DNA of 64,000 bases from the NCBI GenBank assembly GCA_005281725.1, contig SSBO01000003.1:5456495-5520494 (forward strand). Reading direction: 5' to 3'. A program made the translations under genes and the position numbers. Below the pieces are notes generated by a model. It searched no databases. It saw nothing but the letters and a program-made list of their open reading frames with translations, and had not been told where the DNA came from. This document shows positions 39,838 through 52,700 of this stretch, piece by piece. Source of the DNA: Wuchereria bancrofti (lineage: Eukaryota > Nematoda > Chromadorea > Rhabditida > Onchocercidae). The stretch's first letter is position 1; each line of letters opens with the position of its first letter.

Positions 39838-39882
39838 GAAAGTCCCGCAATTCAGAATTGTATTTTGAATTGTGGGACTTTC
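39838..39882. repeat. 45-base hairpin, 21-pair stem
   Basis: GAAAGTCCCGCAATTCAGAA pairs with the segment ending GAATTGTGGGACTTTC around a three-base loop (859-861). There are only two non-Watson-Crick positions, both able to form G-T pairs in one orientation. It is stronger than anything else in this gene-free stretch. It is shorter than a standard microRNA precursor. Confidence 0.75.
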
Positions 39883-42532
39883 GAGAATTTGAAACAAAGG
39901 AATTAAATTAGAAAGTTAAATAAGTGGTTTATCAATATTTGATTTAGCGATCTTTAACGGAGTATTGTGCAAAATAACAACAATATTGAAGCGAACCGAT
40001 CATCTTTCATTCCTTTAACTTTGACGAATATCAGCAACAGTTATTGATTTCAAAAGTTCAGTACGGTGATCTAGCAGTCTGAAAAAGCATATAATCTGTA
40101 TCATTTGAAATTATTCATAACTTTTAATCAGTATTTCTCTCAAGAAGAATTCTTTGATTCTTTACCTTTACCTTACTTTCTCTTTTATAAGTCTTCTCAA
40201 CATTATGTTTTATTAATTATCTCCCATAATTCTATATTACCTACCTCCTTTATAATTAATTATCTGTATAAATTTTGAGGAAGTGAGGTTAAAGCTAAAG
40301 ATACTGCAGTTAAAAATTTAATAATGAATATACCTAATTACCGTTTACACTTCCTGCGTTTACTACTTTTAGATATATCAATGTTCTTCTTTAGTATATA
40401 CCAGAATTTTGGGAACAGATTTAGTATTACTATTGCCGACTTTTATCGTCTCACAAATGCAAAATTAGGAATAATATTTCAGAAAGTTTATTACAGAACA
40501 GTATCAATAACATAAGTAAAATCTGATAACAGTACAACTTGATAACAGTGTTAATGAATAATAATACAATAATATAATCAATAGGATTAAAGAGCATAAA
40601 TAAATTTTTTAAATATTATCTGACGATTTTTGCATCCCATAATTTGATGGAATTTAAGTTTTTGTTGAAGTACTTGGTGAGATTTTAAATATAATAATGA
40701 AGAAAAGAAAAGAAAAGTGAAAATTTTCAGCTTTTAAAGCGGGAATGATCACTTTTGGACTTGTCGTAAAACAACGACTTTTTTTAATATTTCTCCGTCT
40801 GCATTATGTTCTAAGTTCAAACTAGCTGTAATTATTTTTGATATTTTTCGTTGACTCACTAATGCCTGTTAAAATTTAACTATTTTTCAAGTTTAATCTT
40901 CAGAAAAAAGTAAACAGGTAGCAATAAACGACTTAAAATGTAGTCAGTGTCACATTTGCTGTTGTCATTGGTTGCCGAATTTGTGCATTGTGGTACCTGG
41001 TACGTACCATTCAACATCATCTTTACATTCATCCCAAAAATGTAGATAGTTTTATGAAGAGATATGTGAGTCAACGACCTACATCACATGAATGTCCTGT
41101 ATTTATGCCTCGTCAGCTAAGAAGAGGATATTTCAATAACTTAAATAATGAGAAAGAATTTTTAGGGAAATATGAGGTCTGAAATAGTTAATGTAACTTA
41201 AGTAAAGTGATTTTAAATTACTTTTCCTTAGTATCAAAAAAATGAAAATCATTTAAAGCAGGAAATTTTAGTATTGGGATCATAAAGTTGATGCCATGTA
41301 GTGCTGGAAGAACATTTGACACAGCTATTTACAAATACAGATAGGCAGTTCATTAGATCAATTATCAACCTTTTTTTAAACAACTTTTCTTGTTCGCTTC
41401 TTTAATTACATTTTCAATTTATTTGTAACTGTTCAGTAATTTTAGAAAATTTTCTGAAAAAAATTTAACACTAATGTCAGCTGAAAGATAGAAACTAATA
41501 GAGCAAACAATTAACTTTTCAATTTTGTTAAAAGCCAATTGATAATGTATAGCATTAATCCATCATATTTTGCAGTTTCTAAGAAATCGTAGTCATTTGT
41601 ATCCCAAGTCACAAATTATGAATCGTTGTTTTCAAGTAATTTATTATCTATGATCTTTATTAAATAAGCTGTGAATTTATATCAAAAACAATTAAAAAAG
41701 GAATTATTTCAAAAAAAAAAAAAAAAAACTTTAGTTTGGTGACGGTTTTTAGAGCGATAAGTTGCAAATGCCAACAACTAAATTGGCATCTTGAATCTTA
41801 CAAGTAGTACTCACTATTTATTTTTATGGTACAATTAGGATAGCGGATTAGGAGCGAAATACGAAAATTTCAATATGAGATATTTTTTGCTTTTAGAGTA
41901 ATAATAATTAAAATTTTTTTCACAAACAAATGAAGTCGAAAGTCTACGTTGATTATCATAATCACCATCATTATCACTGTTACCACTCTCAACGTTGTCG
42001 TTATAGCTATAATTTCTGATTATTTGCATCATTGCCAACCAAAATGATTTGTTCTGTTTCCAGAAAAATCCTTCTTAACCATCCGTCTACCGTGACTCGT
42101 CGTCATTTGCTGTTCCTATCATTTTGAAGGAATTATCAAGGATCTTTCATCAAGCAGAATGACTCGTAATCCTCCATTCCTCTTTTATGAACTTGGCAAA
42201 AAATTTTTGAAAAGTAATATTTCCTGAAAAGTAATGCAATATTTAATTGTTGTTGTTATTGACTTTTATGTGCAAAGAAGGAAAGAGGAATGAACTTAAA
42301 TTAGATAGGCATTTTATTCATTTCTTTTATTACTTATCATTCATAATACACAGCCATTATTGTCATTGTTATTTTATAGGAACAAATTAGAGCATGAAAG
42401 CGAACAGATAAGATCATGAATAAATAATCAATCGTTATTTTGCTTGATATTATTGCATTATCTCTATCCTTAGTTTACCTTTATATTGCTTTTATATTGC
42501 CATTTTTGTTTTATTAATTCAAATTATACTTT

Positions 42533-42734
42533 TTTTGTAATTATGAATTAAAATAACCATAAGTTATTACCGTACTGTCCTTCAAGCTATTCATCATTTC
42601 TAATCTCTTATAGATTTTTGCCTTGGCCAATTTTTCCACCTGCAAATTACTTTCTACTTTTAACTCAACTCATTTTAACATTTTTTATAATGCTTTCTTT
42701 TGTAACTATGAATTAAAATAACCATAAGTTATTA
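42533..42734. repeat. 37-base direct repeat with one mismatch
   Basis: Copies at 42533-42569 and 42698-42734 contain TATGAATTAAAATAACCATA and differ at one base. Period 165 bases. No terminal inverted repeat was seen. Confidence 0.8.
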
Positions 42735-45700
42735 ATAGATACCAGTAGATGGTTTTTTGTTTCCTATTCAATTTATGTTTAAAATAAATAAAGTCAAATT
42801 GATCAGCGTTTTGCAAGGCATTTATTTTCATTATGGACTTAGTTAACGCATAATCCTATCTACTTCCTGCATTATCTGGAAATAATAATTTATAATTGAC
42901 AAGGAAAGATCAGCATCGGTACGAGAGGTGTGTTCCGCATACTAGGTCATCTATCGTTTTACTGATGGATAATGGATGCAGAGGAAGATAGTGACCAACT
43001 AGCCCACTCCATTAGTGTTTTGATATCCAAAGCAGTTCGTTCTGATTTGGTCAATCATACTTCCATATCCGGCAACCGGATTCAGTTGAAGTTGAAATAG
43101 ACTTCCATAATAGTAGGCAATATACAAACAACCACGTAGTTGCTATTATGAATGCAATCATTTCGACTCATCTGGCTTTAATCCAATGTGTCAGCGAAGT
43201 GGACCATTCCAAGAAGTGTTTTGATAGACAAAAATTTACCAATTGACACTCTTATTTACTTTATATCCCTTTTGCATCAACTCTTCCAATCACGGTGTAC
43301 TATAAAGACATTAAATATATGATACGGAGAATTCTCGTATCACTTTTCTTTTGAAACTTCTTATAACTTTCTACATGATTCAATAACTTACTTTTTTCTG
43401 ACATTTCAAAGTATCAGTATTTTTACAATATTGTATGACACGACCACATCATTCTCTCTATCATGTTTTTTGATGGACATCTGTGACCTATTTTTCATTT
43501 TACAGAGAATAGCGAAAAATCTGATAATTTCATCTTTTTAAATATCTCATCTGTCTGGAAAATGAAAGTTAATAAATAAACATAATTGTAATATAATGTT
43601 TGATTAGAGTTAGTATAGTGGTAGAACAGATAATGTTAATGCATAGGTAATGTAATAATGTTTGTAATGAACAAATAATGTAGTGTTTGGAAAAGAATAT
43701 AGCATTCGTTAATGAGAAATAACTTGTGCAAGTAAAAGATCAAATGAGATGAAACAAAAAAGAATGCGGAATAAAAATAATGAGATTAATTTTTTGGAAA
43801 GTGAGATCTTTTAGAGGGAGTTAGTGAGAATTTATATGATGATATTCGTTCGAGAAAAATATTCACCCAATTCTCAGGAAAAATAAATTCAAAGCGAAAA
43901 AGATTTTTTTGAATACCGTTCAATGTTTGCTTAAACGTCAAATAATATTAGTAAACTTTCATCAATCATCATCATAACATCAAATCAATTATTTTTTTTC
44001 CACATACCATTACCAAAACATTAAGAAATATCTGTTCCTAAATTCATATTTTTAGAAATCTCAGGATTTTCCAAGTAAATTTTTGTGCACCTAAAGGAAA
44101 CATTTGAATTTCTCTTAAAGCTTATCCCTAATTTCAAACGATTTCATATTAATTTCTTAACTTTCCGCTACTAGAAATAACCAGAAATTTAATGATTGCA
44201 ACTTTCTTTTTCCACATCGTCGAGGAGCCACCGTATACATGTTAGCTATATAACAATTAAAGTTATTAAGTTAAATTATTGTAGTTATTGGATACAGGTA
44301 TTCAGTACACTGCTTTTGATCATAAGTGATATAAATATGATTTCTCTGGAAGGCAACAATATTAACTTCAACAAGAAGTTCACATCAAATCATTTATCTA
44401 CTTTAACTAGTTATTTTCGTAATGCTTCCTTATTAGTTCGTTTTACTGGAAACAATTTTCGGACATCTTTCGTTTGTTAAAATTTCTGATGTTTATTTAA
44501 TAGTACATAATGTTATCGAGAATAATAATTAACCCTTACCTTCCAAAAAACAATTTTACATCAAAAAATAAAAAAATTTTTTCAGAAATAACTCTTTAAA
44601 TTTCAACATTATTGCGCCAACATTTCTTTCTTTATAGTCATTTAAAAATCCTAAAATTCATTCAATTTTAGCATTTCGACATCTTTTGTAGGAAAAAAAC
44701 TATTAATATTTCTTGTCATTTCTATGATAAAATAAAAATTGCTTTTGTGTTTGACATCGAATTGCGCTACTTTCTGAATAGGCTATCAAAAAAGAGACAG
44801 TGTTCTTTTTTCCTTGATTTGGGCATGCCGATTCTAAAGCTACAAATATGTATTACTTCTATTTTACTTCTGTTTAGTGGCCTAAAATACTTTTTCACGC
44901 AACAATATTTAGAACGAAATTCCCTTTTTTATTAAAACAGACTATGCGCATTTTGGCATTTTGAAAAATAATTTATGTCTGTATGTTTGATAATTTATTT
45001 CACCGTGCTCCTATGAAAAAGCTATCGTTTTCTGCTCCCATTCTCTTACAGCTTTTATTCTCGCTGAAACTAACTATTATTCATTTTTGTTGAGGCTGCG
45101 CCTCCCTTTACTTTCTCCGGACCTTTGATGATTATTAATTCACCAAACAAATGTCAGCATCGAATTGTTGGGAATGTGTTACTAGAGAAATGGGCAACTT
45201 ACCATCACCCGAACTATCCAAATGCTCCCTGTGAAGCTTGTTTTGTATTTAAACACCCATCATCTACCAACCTGTGCACTGATTTACCTGCCTCTTTATA
45301 CTCTCTCTCTTCCTTCCTTTCTATAAATTTATTTATTTGTGTACAATTTGTCGCTAATTCGACTATGAGTTTATTTAAGTCGGTTACCTTTGAATTTATG
45401 GGTTTACAAATAATGATTTCTTTAGTGTTAAAAGAAAGACTACAGTTCAATATCCACTGATAACTAGTGATCATCTGATGGTCCATTGTAACTTGTTTAC
45501 CTGTTAATTTGATTATAATTGTGAGGCCAAGCAAACACAAAAAGACGAAGACAATAATATTCAGGAATATTCCAACAATATTCTAATTGTCTTTAAAAAA
45601 GAATAACAAAAACATTTTACTATCTTTAGGACAGAGTATTAAAAAATTCATAAAGTTTTCAAATCCCTACAATATCTTCAGTTCTAAATTATCTGTTACC

Positions 45701-48700
45701 CGTTAGAAATAGACGTGGCACATTTGTAATTCCAGAAACTACAATTTTCCATTACTGTTTATTTTCTCATGATATTGTTATTTTGATGGTAATGAGATAT
45801 CCTTGCAAATAATGTACATGTAGAGCTCAGATTTGCTTATTTTTAAATAATTAAATCATTTAAGGATTAAACAGAAATGGATCATAGATGCAACATCAGA
45901 AGTCCCATATTCTGCTCTATCAAAGGTAAAGACAGACGACATTTGGGTCAGAATCACGAAACGTTTATTGTAAACTATTATAAATTTTAAACATTCTTTA
46001 TGTGTTTCGAGCAGAATCAAACCACTCTAAACACTGCGTAACAATAGTAAAGTGCAGGAATTTTCTTTCCATTCTGAGTCATTACTCAATTTTTTTCCTT
46101 CCTTTCCACTGTTCTAACAAAAGAACAGACAGATTCATATTAATTTCATCCATAAATATGACGAAGTCAAAGATTGCTTAGTTTCAGTTCAAGACTACTC
46201 CTTCGAAAATTTTGAAAAAAATCTCTCAAAAAATTAAAGTTCTCAATTCTTTTATAAAAAACAAAATTCTTTAACACATATTTTTCACTGACAAAAAAGA
46301 AACAACGAATTATTAGATCGCTGCATTTACCGTAAAATGTCGATTCCGAGCTGAGCTATCTTATCAAAAAAAAACTGAAGATTGGCATCGAGAATGAAAA
46401 ATCAAGACATTTCCCATTGACTTTTTAATAATAAACAAAAAGAACATACGTTAACAATTAAAACCAAAATATAACATTGTTTAGAAAGGTTTGAATATTG
46501 CTGTTTTTCTTGATGTGATAATGATAATGATATCATCATATCAAGATAACGAAATGTTTTGTCAACAGCGTTACCAGAAATCCTTCAGCTGTCATTGTTA
46601 TCACTATGCTATCATTATATAGACCCTGTTATTGGTATATCATCATTTCTGCAAATATCAATATTTTGTAACTATCCAAACTTATGCGAAATTATCATTT
46701 ATCACTGGACTGAGTATTAGTATTTCACTTGAACGATGCTATATTTCGCATCCTTCCCATGTATGAACCTTTTCATTATTTGACCCATTAGTGGAAATGA
46801 TTAATGTTTTAGTTCGGTATCACTTGAATTTCGAAAAATTATTTCAAAAAAAAAAATTAATTTCTATTTTTTTCTAATAAGTAACTTCTATTTCTTTCTT
46901 TCATTGTGCTGAGAAGGCAACAGTCAGCAAATGAAGTATTGTATATTAGTTATTGAACCAAGAAAAAAAAAACACGTCGTATAGAAACGTCGCAATCACC
47001 TTTTTGAAAAGCTTTTTTCAGACAAACACTGAAGACAACAATTGAAGACATAATGTCATCTTTCTCGTTCGAGAAAATGGATATATCCTGATTTCAGGCC
47101 ATCTGAATACCTATACGACCTGATAGACTATTTTTTCTTTTAGATTTCTCAGGAAAAAGCACTGAGAAGGTTTTAGATGGATAAATAATTAACCCATTTA
47201 ATTAGAACATCTTATGTTTTATTAGTTCACGAAGTGCTTATGTGACAATTACATTTTTCGACCGCAATTATTCGTAATTAGTTATGTTTTCGAAAAATAA
47301 TGCTGTTTTGGGACTTATACATGCGGAAATGCACTCTGCAGGAATCCTACTTCTCATCCTTGTCTGACATGTTTCGTCCGTTATAATTATATCTCAGAGT
47401 TAAAAATTAGAGCAAGAGTATTTAAAATCATAAAATTGTAGCAGTAAATAAGTTATCACAAACCAAAATAAGGACAAGTTTCATAACTTTCATAAATTAA
47501 GTTAAAGTATATTTTTGTTAGGTCGAATATTTCGCAAATTGCGGGATTTTTTGAACTCTTTCCTTTGAGATAACCTAAAAAGAAGATAACGCTCATTTTA
47601 ATTTTATCACTGTGTGATCAGTACAATGGTACAAACTAAACTTTCAACTGTATCGAAATCGTCCTGCACTTAAGTTAATACGCATATCTGTCCTCTTTTT
47701 TAGGAAATTTTTGAATTATCCTTTTCGGTATTTTGCATGGAATTCAATCTTCAACAAAATACATGTTGCGTCGCTTGTTCGCATTTTAATTGTAGTTGCA
47801 GTATTGCCATAAATCATCAGTATTTGTTGAATTGCTGAAATATAGTCTTGTAGTGCAGTTTATTCTTGCAATTCATTTCGGAAGGTTAAGGAAAAATCGA
47901 GTTAAGTTATAAAACAAACAAGTAAACAATCGTTGCTTTTTTAAAAAGAAAGAAGGTGACATCAATTACGGTATGGGCAGTACTGTACTAACTTAACGAT
48001 GAATCACTGATTCCATCGGCAGAGAAACTGTCATTTCCTTCTGTACCAAAACCGAAATTCCGCCAATAATTCGTTATTGTCACCAATGCATACAGAATGA
48101 GATGAAACAAGATGAAATGAAACAATGAATAAATACCGATCAGTTTCCGGCAAGGGATTAGATCGTTGGCATCATTGCAGAATGGAGAATGATCGATAAA
48201 TAGGGGTGAAAGGTCTGGAAGTGGAGAGTACAGCTGGGATGACAGTGAATTAGGAGGATGAAGAGAAGCGCAAACTAGTTTTTCACCGCTCCACGTCCCT
48301 CCACTTCATCGCCTCTTCTTTCGCCTCAAAACACGAAAACTCTTTTTGCTGTGCTGTGTATTTGTTTGGATATATACTTTAGTGTGATTGATTCTTTTTC
48401 ATATCTGACCTTAAGGTTGACTTTGATTTATGGCTCTCATTAATGGAACAAGTAACAAGTAATAAAGAGGATAGTGATGCCAAGAGTGAGAAGATTGAAT
48501 TCTTAATGATTGAACGCTTCTCTTCTGGAATCACTAACGCTCATCTGTCATCCGATGCAATACATCTGTCGAGTGGTGACATAACTTTCTTTCGCCAGTT
48601 ATATGTGACTGCAAAAGTCTTTTAATTCATTTATTACATTTCTGGTTATTATTACCAACTTTATTTGATTTGAGTAACAAATGAATGAAGAATTCGGGGA

Positions 48701-49470
48701 AGAACGAAAAGCAATAAGTAATGAGGCATAAAAGTTGAATGATGAGAAATTAAACGAGAAAAGGTCGGGTCAGTTTCTTTAGCTAGTTATTCGGTAATAC
48801 ATAATCATATTTACAATCACATAATTCTGTCGAATGTTCTTACCGTTTATCATCACGAGTGTTTCACATGTTTCGTTGTAGTTTTATCTTTTCGTATTTG
48901 TTTTATAACCCCGATGACCTGCATATTAAGGATGTGAGAGATATATCTTACAGTGGAGAATATCTGCGCTCATTTTTAGACCTGCGTATCTTTTGTGTTT
49001 CCATCCGCTTCAAATTGTTGTGCATGGCTCGAATTCGGCAACTTTTTAAAATGTATTTCCACTTGCACTTACGAAATAACGGAATTGCTTACATCTAGCC
49101 TAATTTAATAAATTATTTTTTGTTCCTGTTTTCTAGATAAAATTAGAAACAACGGTTGCTTTCAAATTGATGGTCGTCTGCTTAGAATATTAAATTTAAG
49201 TTTAAAGTTTGATTCAGTCATTAAAGACATACTTACCAGATTCTATGCCATTCAAACAAGTATCATAGTAGTCTTCTAAACCTTTGAGATTACACAACTT
49301 TTAATCTCTCCTGCAAACTTGAATTCTGGCATATTTTTGTAACGATCTTAAAATAAGAAAAGTTTGGCGTTTTCTTGTATTTTAGCTTTGTTTTCCATTT
49401 TCGAGTTATTAATCAAATTAATTATGCGCTTCTTCAAGGGAAAGAAACAAGTGAATTTTGTTTTACTGCA

Positions 49471-49477
49471 TTTGCAG
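49471..49477 (+). other. Probable trans-splice acceptor of the Trp/Gln-rich protein gene
   Basis: TTTGCAG ends four bases before the ATG at 49482, leaving the leader GAAA. The spacing suits a spliced leader; a cis-spliced upstream exon is possible. Confidence 0.5.
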
Positions 49478-49481
49478 GAAA

Positions 49482-49708
49482 ATGAAAATATTTACAGTTG
49501 GTATGGACGAAAAACCACCGATCAAAGATCCAGTATCTCCCGATGGAGTTACCGTGGCCTCAACACCCTTTATTACACTCGAAAAGAAGCGAACTTCATA
49601 TAAAGTGAGCGATTTTATGAGAATTTATAGGAATATATGCGAGATGTTTGTGATTGAGAAGTGAAGGGTAAAATGTGGAAATAATTTTATGTAAATAGAA
49701 AGATGAAA

Positions 49709-49739
<31 letters not shown>

Positions 49740-52700
49740 AATGGTATTGGAAAAATAGGTTAATCTCAATAAGTGTCAGAAACATTTCTTTAGCACTGTA
49801 TATAATCATTTGTGCTTTTTCGATTATTTATCAGTTTTTATCTGTGCTTCTCAGGAGAAAATTTTGTCCTGAATTCAAACATTTGCATTTCTGCAAAACA
49901 GACAGGAATGCAGCACAACACATTACATTATTTTTCTAAAATCATGAGATATTATACAAGTCGTTTTATTAGGATCACAGGATATGAAGGTCATTTTACA
50001 GTATTATGCGGTCATTCAGGAAACAAGTTCCTATGTGGCAATAAAAAAATCTAACTCGAGAACTATAATGCGAGATAAAAAGAAAGCGACCTAAAATAAG
50101 CTCACTAGACTTAGACTTGTTCACTAGAGTTATTGTTTCACAATTGTTTTAAAAGCGAGAGCTGTTAAAATCTCCTCTTATTAATTAATTAATTTCCATG
50201 TTAATTCTCATCAACAACATTTGAAACTTAAATAAGAATTTTTAGAATTATGTGATGTGTCTGGGAATGCTATTCTTTATCTTTTTGTTTGCAATTATTG
50301 TCAGCAAATTGATGTACTATAGAATACCTGATGATTTGGGACTACCATGGTAATTTTTCTTTCTCTTATTATGTACAATGAGGATATATCAAGACTAATT
50401 GTAATAAATTTCTAGAAATTAGAAGAAAAGACTAATATCTGATATTCTTTCCTTGGTATCAATGACTAAAGACATTTTTGTCGTTTAAAAGCCGTTTAAG
50501 CATTATTTCTGGAAGTTTGAAATGAGATTTCCGATATTTTAGAAGCATATAATATTTATCACATCAAATCTTTTGAAATTCACTCCATTTGATAATTTAC
50601 AAGAATTATTAATAGTTGTAATTGAAAAAAGGACTTTCACTTCAGTATTTACCTAAATTGCTTTTACCTTCATACTCCAAGTTTTTTACCTCATTCCTAA
50701 CTGAAATTGGGAAAATTCAAAAATCCTTCATTTCGGGAAATTTTTAAACTTAGGTTTGAACTGAAACATCGAATAGGAATGGGATGCGACGACTGTGTGA
50801 GTGCTCGTATAATTCAATCATTTTATCCACAACGGTAACCGTTTTATAAAATAGAGTAATATAATGCCATGCCATCATAGAAAAAATTAGAGAGATTTGT
50901 GGATGATCTTAATGCTGAAAGATTTTATAAACAATAAATGGTTCCTTCCACATATTTTTTGACATTATTGCTGCAGAAACATAAAATTATACAATTTATG
51001 GATTTAATAAATAGGTTTATTCAAGTCAATCGAAAAATGTCCAACTTGAAATACTTTGAGAGGTCAGACGAGTAAGACCAAGCGCATAGCAAATGTAGTA
51101 AGGTACAGATTCGACAATTTTGGTTTTGTAGATCTTCAAGATTTTTTGGAAGTTCAAACAGTGCAGCATCACCAGTGGCACTAGCAATGCAGGCAGAACA
51201 ACCTCAAAACGGACAGGTAATACCCACCACACTAACATCACAGCGTCTCGAGTCGGGATCATCAGTTAACCTACCACAAACTGTCGTAAGTCTTTTTTTT
51301 TTTTTTTTTTTGGAGGTCAGGCGAATAAGACCAAGCGCTTTTCGCTTTTTCATATTAATTAATTTATAAGAACAGAAAATGCCACGAAATATGCCATGAT
51401 TCCTGACCGGTTTAACCTTTGTACTAATATTGCACAATTATGAAAGCAGAGCCTTAGGCTTACAGTGCTAATTGTCAAAGTATGCCGTTCAATTCACTGC
51501 GAAACTGCATGTGATTATTGGCATTATAGGGGCTATTATTGATTTCAACAAGTTTATCTCCTCAGTGCGACAATCGCTAGAAATGACAAAATTCGTTGAG
51601 AGATCAACAAGAATGATAATTTAAAGATTTATTAACTACAGTATTTCTTCATTCTAGGATTCTCGTCTTGACTTCTTGCGCAAAATTATTCCAAAAATCA
51701 AGGAACAAGCCGAAAAATCTGGTATTGAAGGCGTCATGCAGGTGAAGATGTTGCAAATGGATTCCTTCGAACCGAAACAGGTGAGTGTTATTACACCTCC
51801 ATTTGACAATAATTTTGATTTAAGATGTAATTAAAACTTCATATGCTTCATAAACTAAGAAATGCTAAATTACTGAAACCGTTTAGATTAAGCCATTGCA
51901 GTTACTCGATGGATTAGATGAAAGTCAACTCCAACCAGTAATTAACGCGCCCCAACCAATTGATTTCATGACACCTATCCGTTCAATTCTGTTGTCTGAC
52001 CTCTTGCGCTTGAATACGGGTGACAACGATGAAAGGTAGGGATGAAAATTTTAAACTAAATACTATTCTAATAATATGAAGTGAAGCCGGTATCTAAAAT
52101 TATTTTATTTTGCGTAGTGAATAATAACAATAAAAGAGTGATAACTGATAATAATAATAACAATAATAATAATAGTAATAATAGTAGTAATAAAATAATG
52201 ATATAATAATAATAATAGATAATAGTAACAATAATAATAAATAAATAAAAATTTTGAGCTTTTAGAAGCATTAAATTAAAGCCATTGCAAATTAAACCTT
52301 GATATTTTTCAGCCAAGCTTCAGGGAATCAATTTTTTGGACCGCAGCAAGATGATATAGTTAAGGATGGACCGATGTTTGTACTAGGACCATTTTTGCAA
52401 CCACAGCAGTTGCAGCTGTTACCTACTGCCTGGGATAATAACAATAATATAGCTTGGAGCAATTCATTGCAACCTCATCTGTTTGACTTGGCCCAGCAAA
52501 TGAGCAAACAACAACGGTGGATTAATTGGCAGTGGCCTATTCCCCCCTATCACAAAAATAGTAACGAAAAAGTTGCTCAATGGCAGAATGTTCAATGGTT
52601 GAACGACCATATGTCCACCACACCTGTAGTGCGACAGAATCCTTTGCCCGCATGGGAAAGTACTAACCAGTGGCAGGATAATGCTCATATGGTAGGTAAA

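Larger units (their letters stand above)
37778..49470. other. 11.7 kb without a supported gene
   Basis: Very AT-rich. I looked for chained exons on both strands and found none I trust. It contains direct repeats (37917-38029, 38550-38799, 42533-42734), a strong hairpin (39838-39882), an 18-base A run (41711-41728) and an imperfect palindrome (46509-46545). Isolated open frames worth noting are 38566-38748 and 39440-39700 (minus), 40988-41182 (plus), the overlapping pair 45125-45460 plus and 45214-45540 minus, and 48443-48625 (plus). Possible content is long-range regulatory DNA, non-coding RNA, or decayed elements. Confidence 0.45.

Noticed and set aside
40988..41182. 64-codon plus-strand frame (ends EKEFLGKYEV)
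   Set aside because: No convincing acceptor, donor or partner exon. Single short frame in AT-rich DNA.
46509..46545. Imperfect palindrome of TGAT/ATCA units
   Set aside because: Built from short repeated TGAT/ATCA motifs common in this AT-rich region, with several mismatches. Weak compared with the hairpin at 39838.
48443..48625. 60-codon plus-strand frame upstream of the Trp/Gln-rich gene
   Set aside because: It reads fairly protein-like, but no donor links it to the exon at 49478 and it has its own stop. Could be a small gene; evidence too thin.
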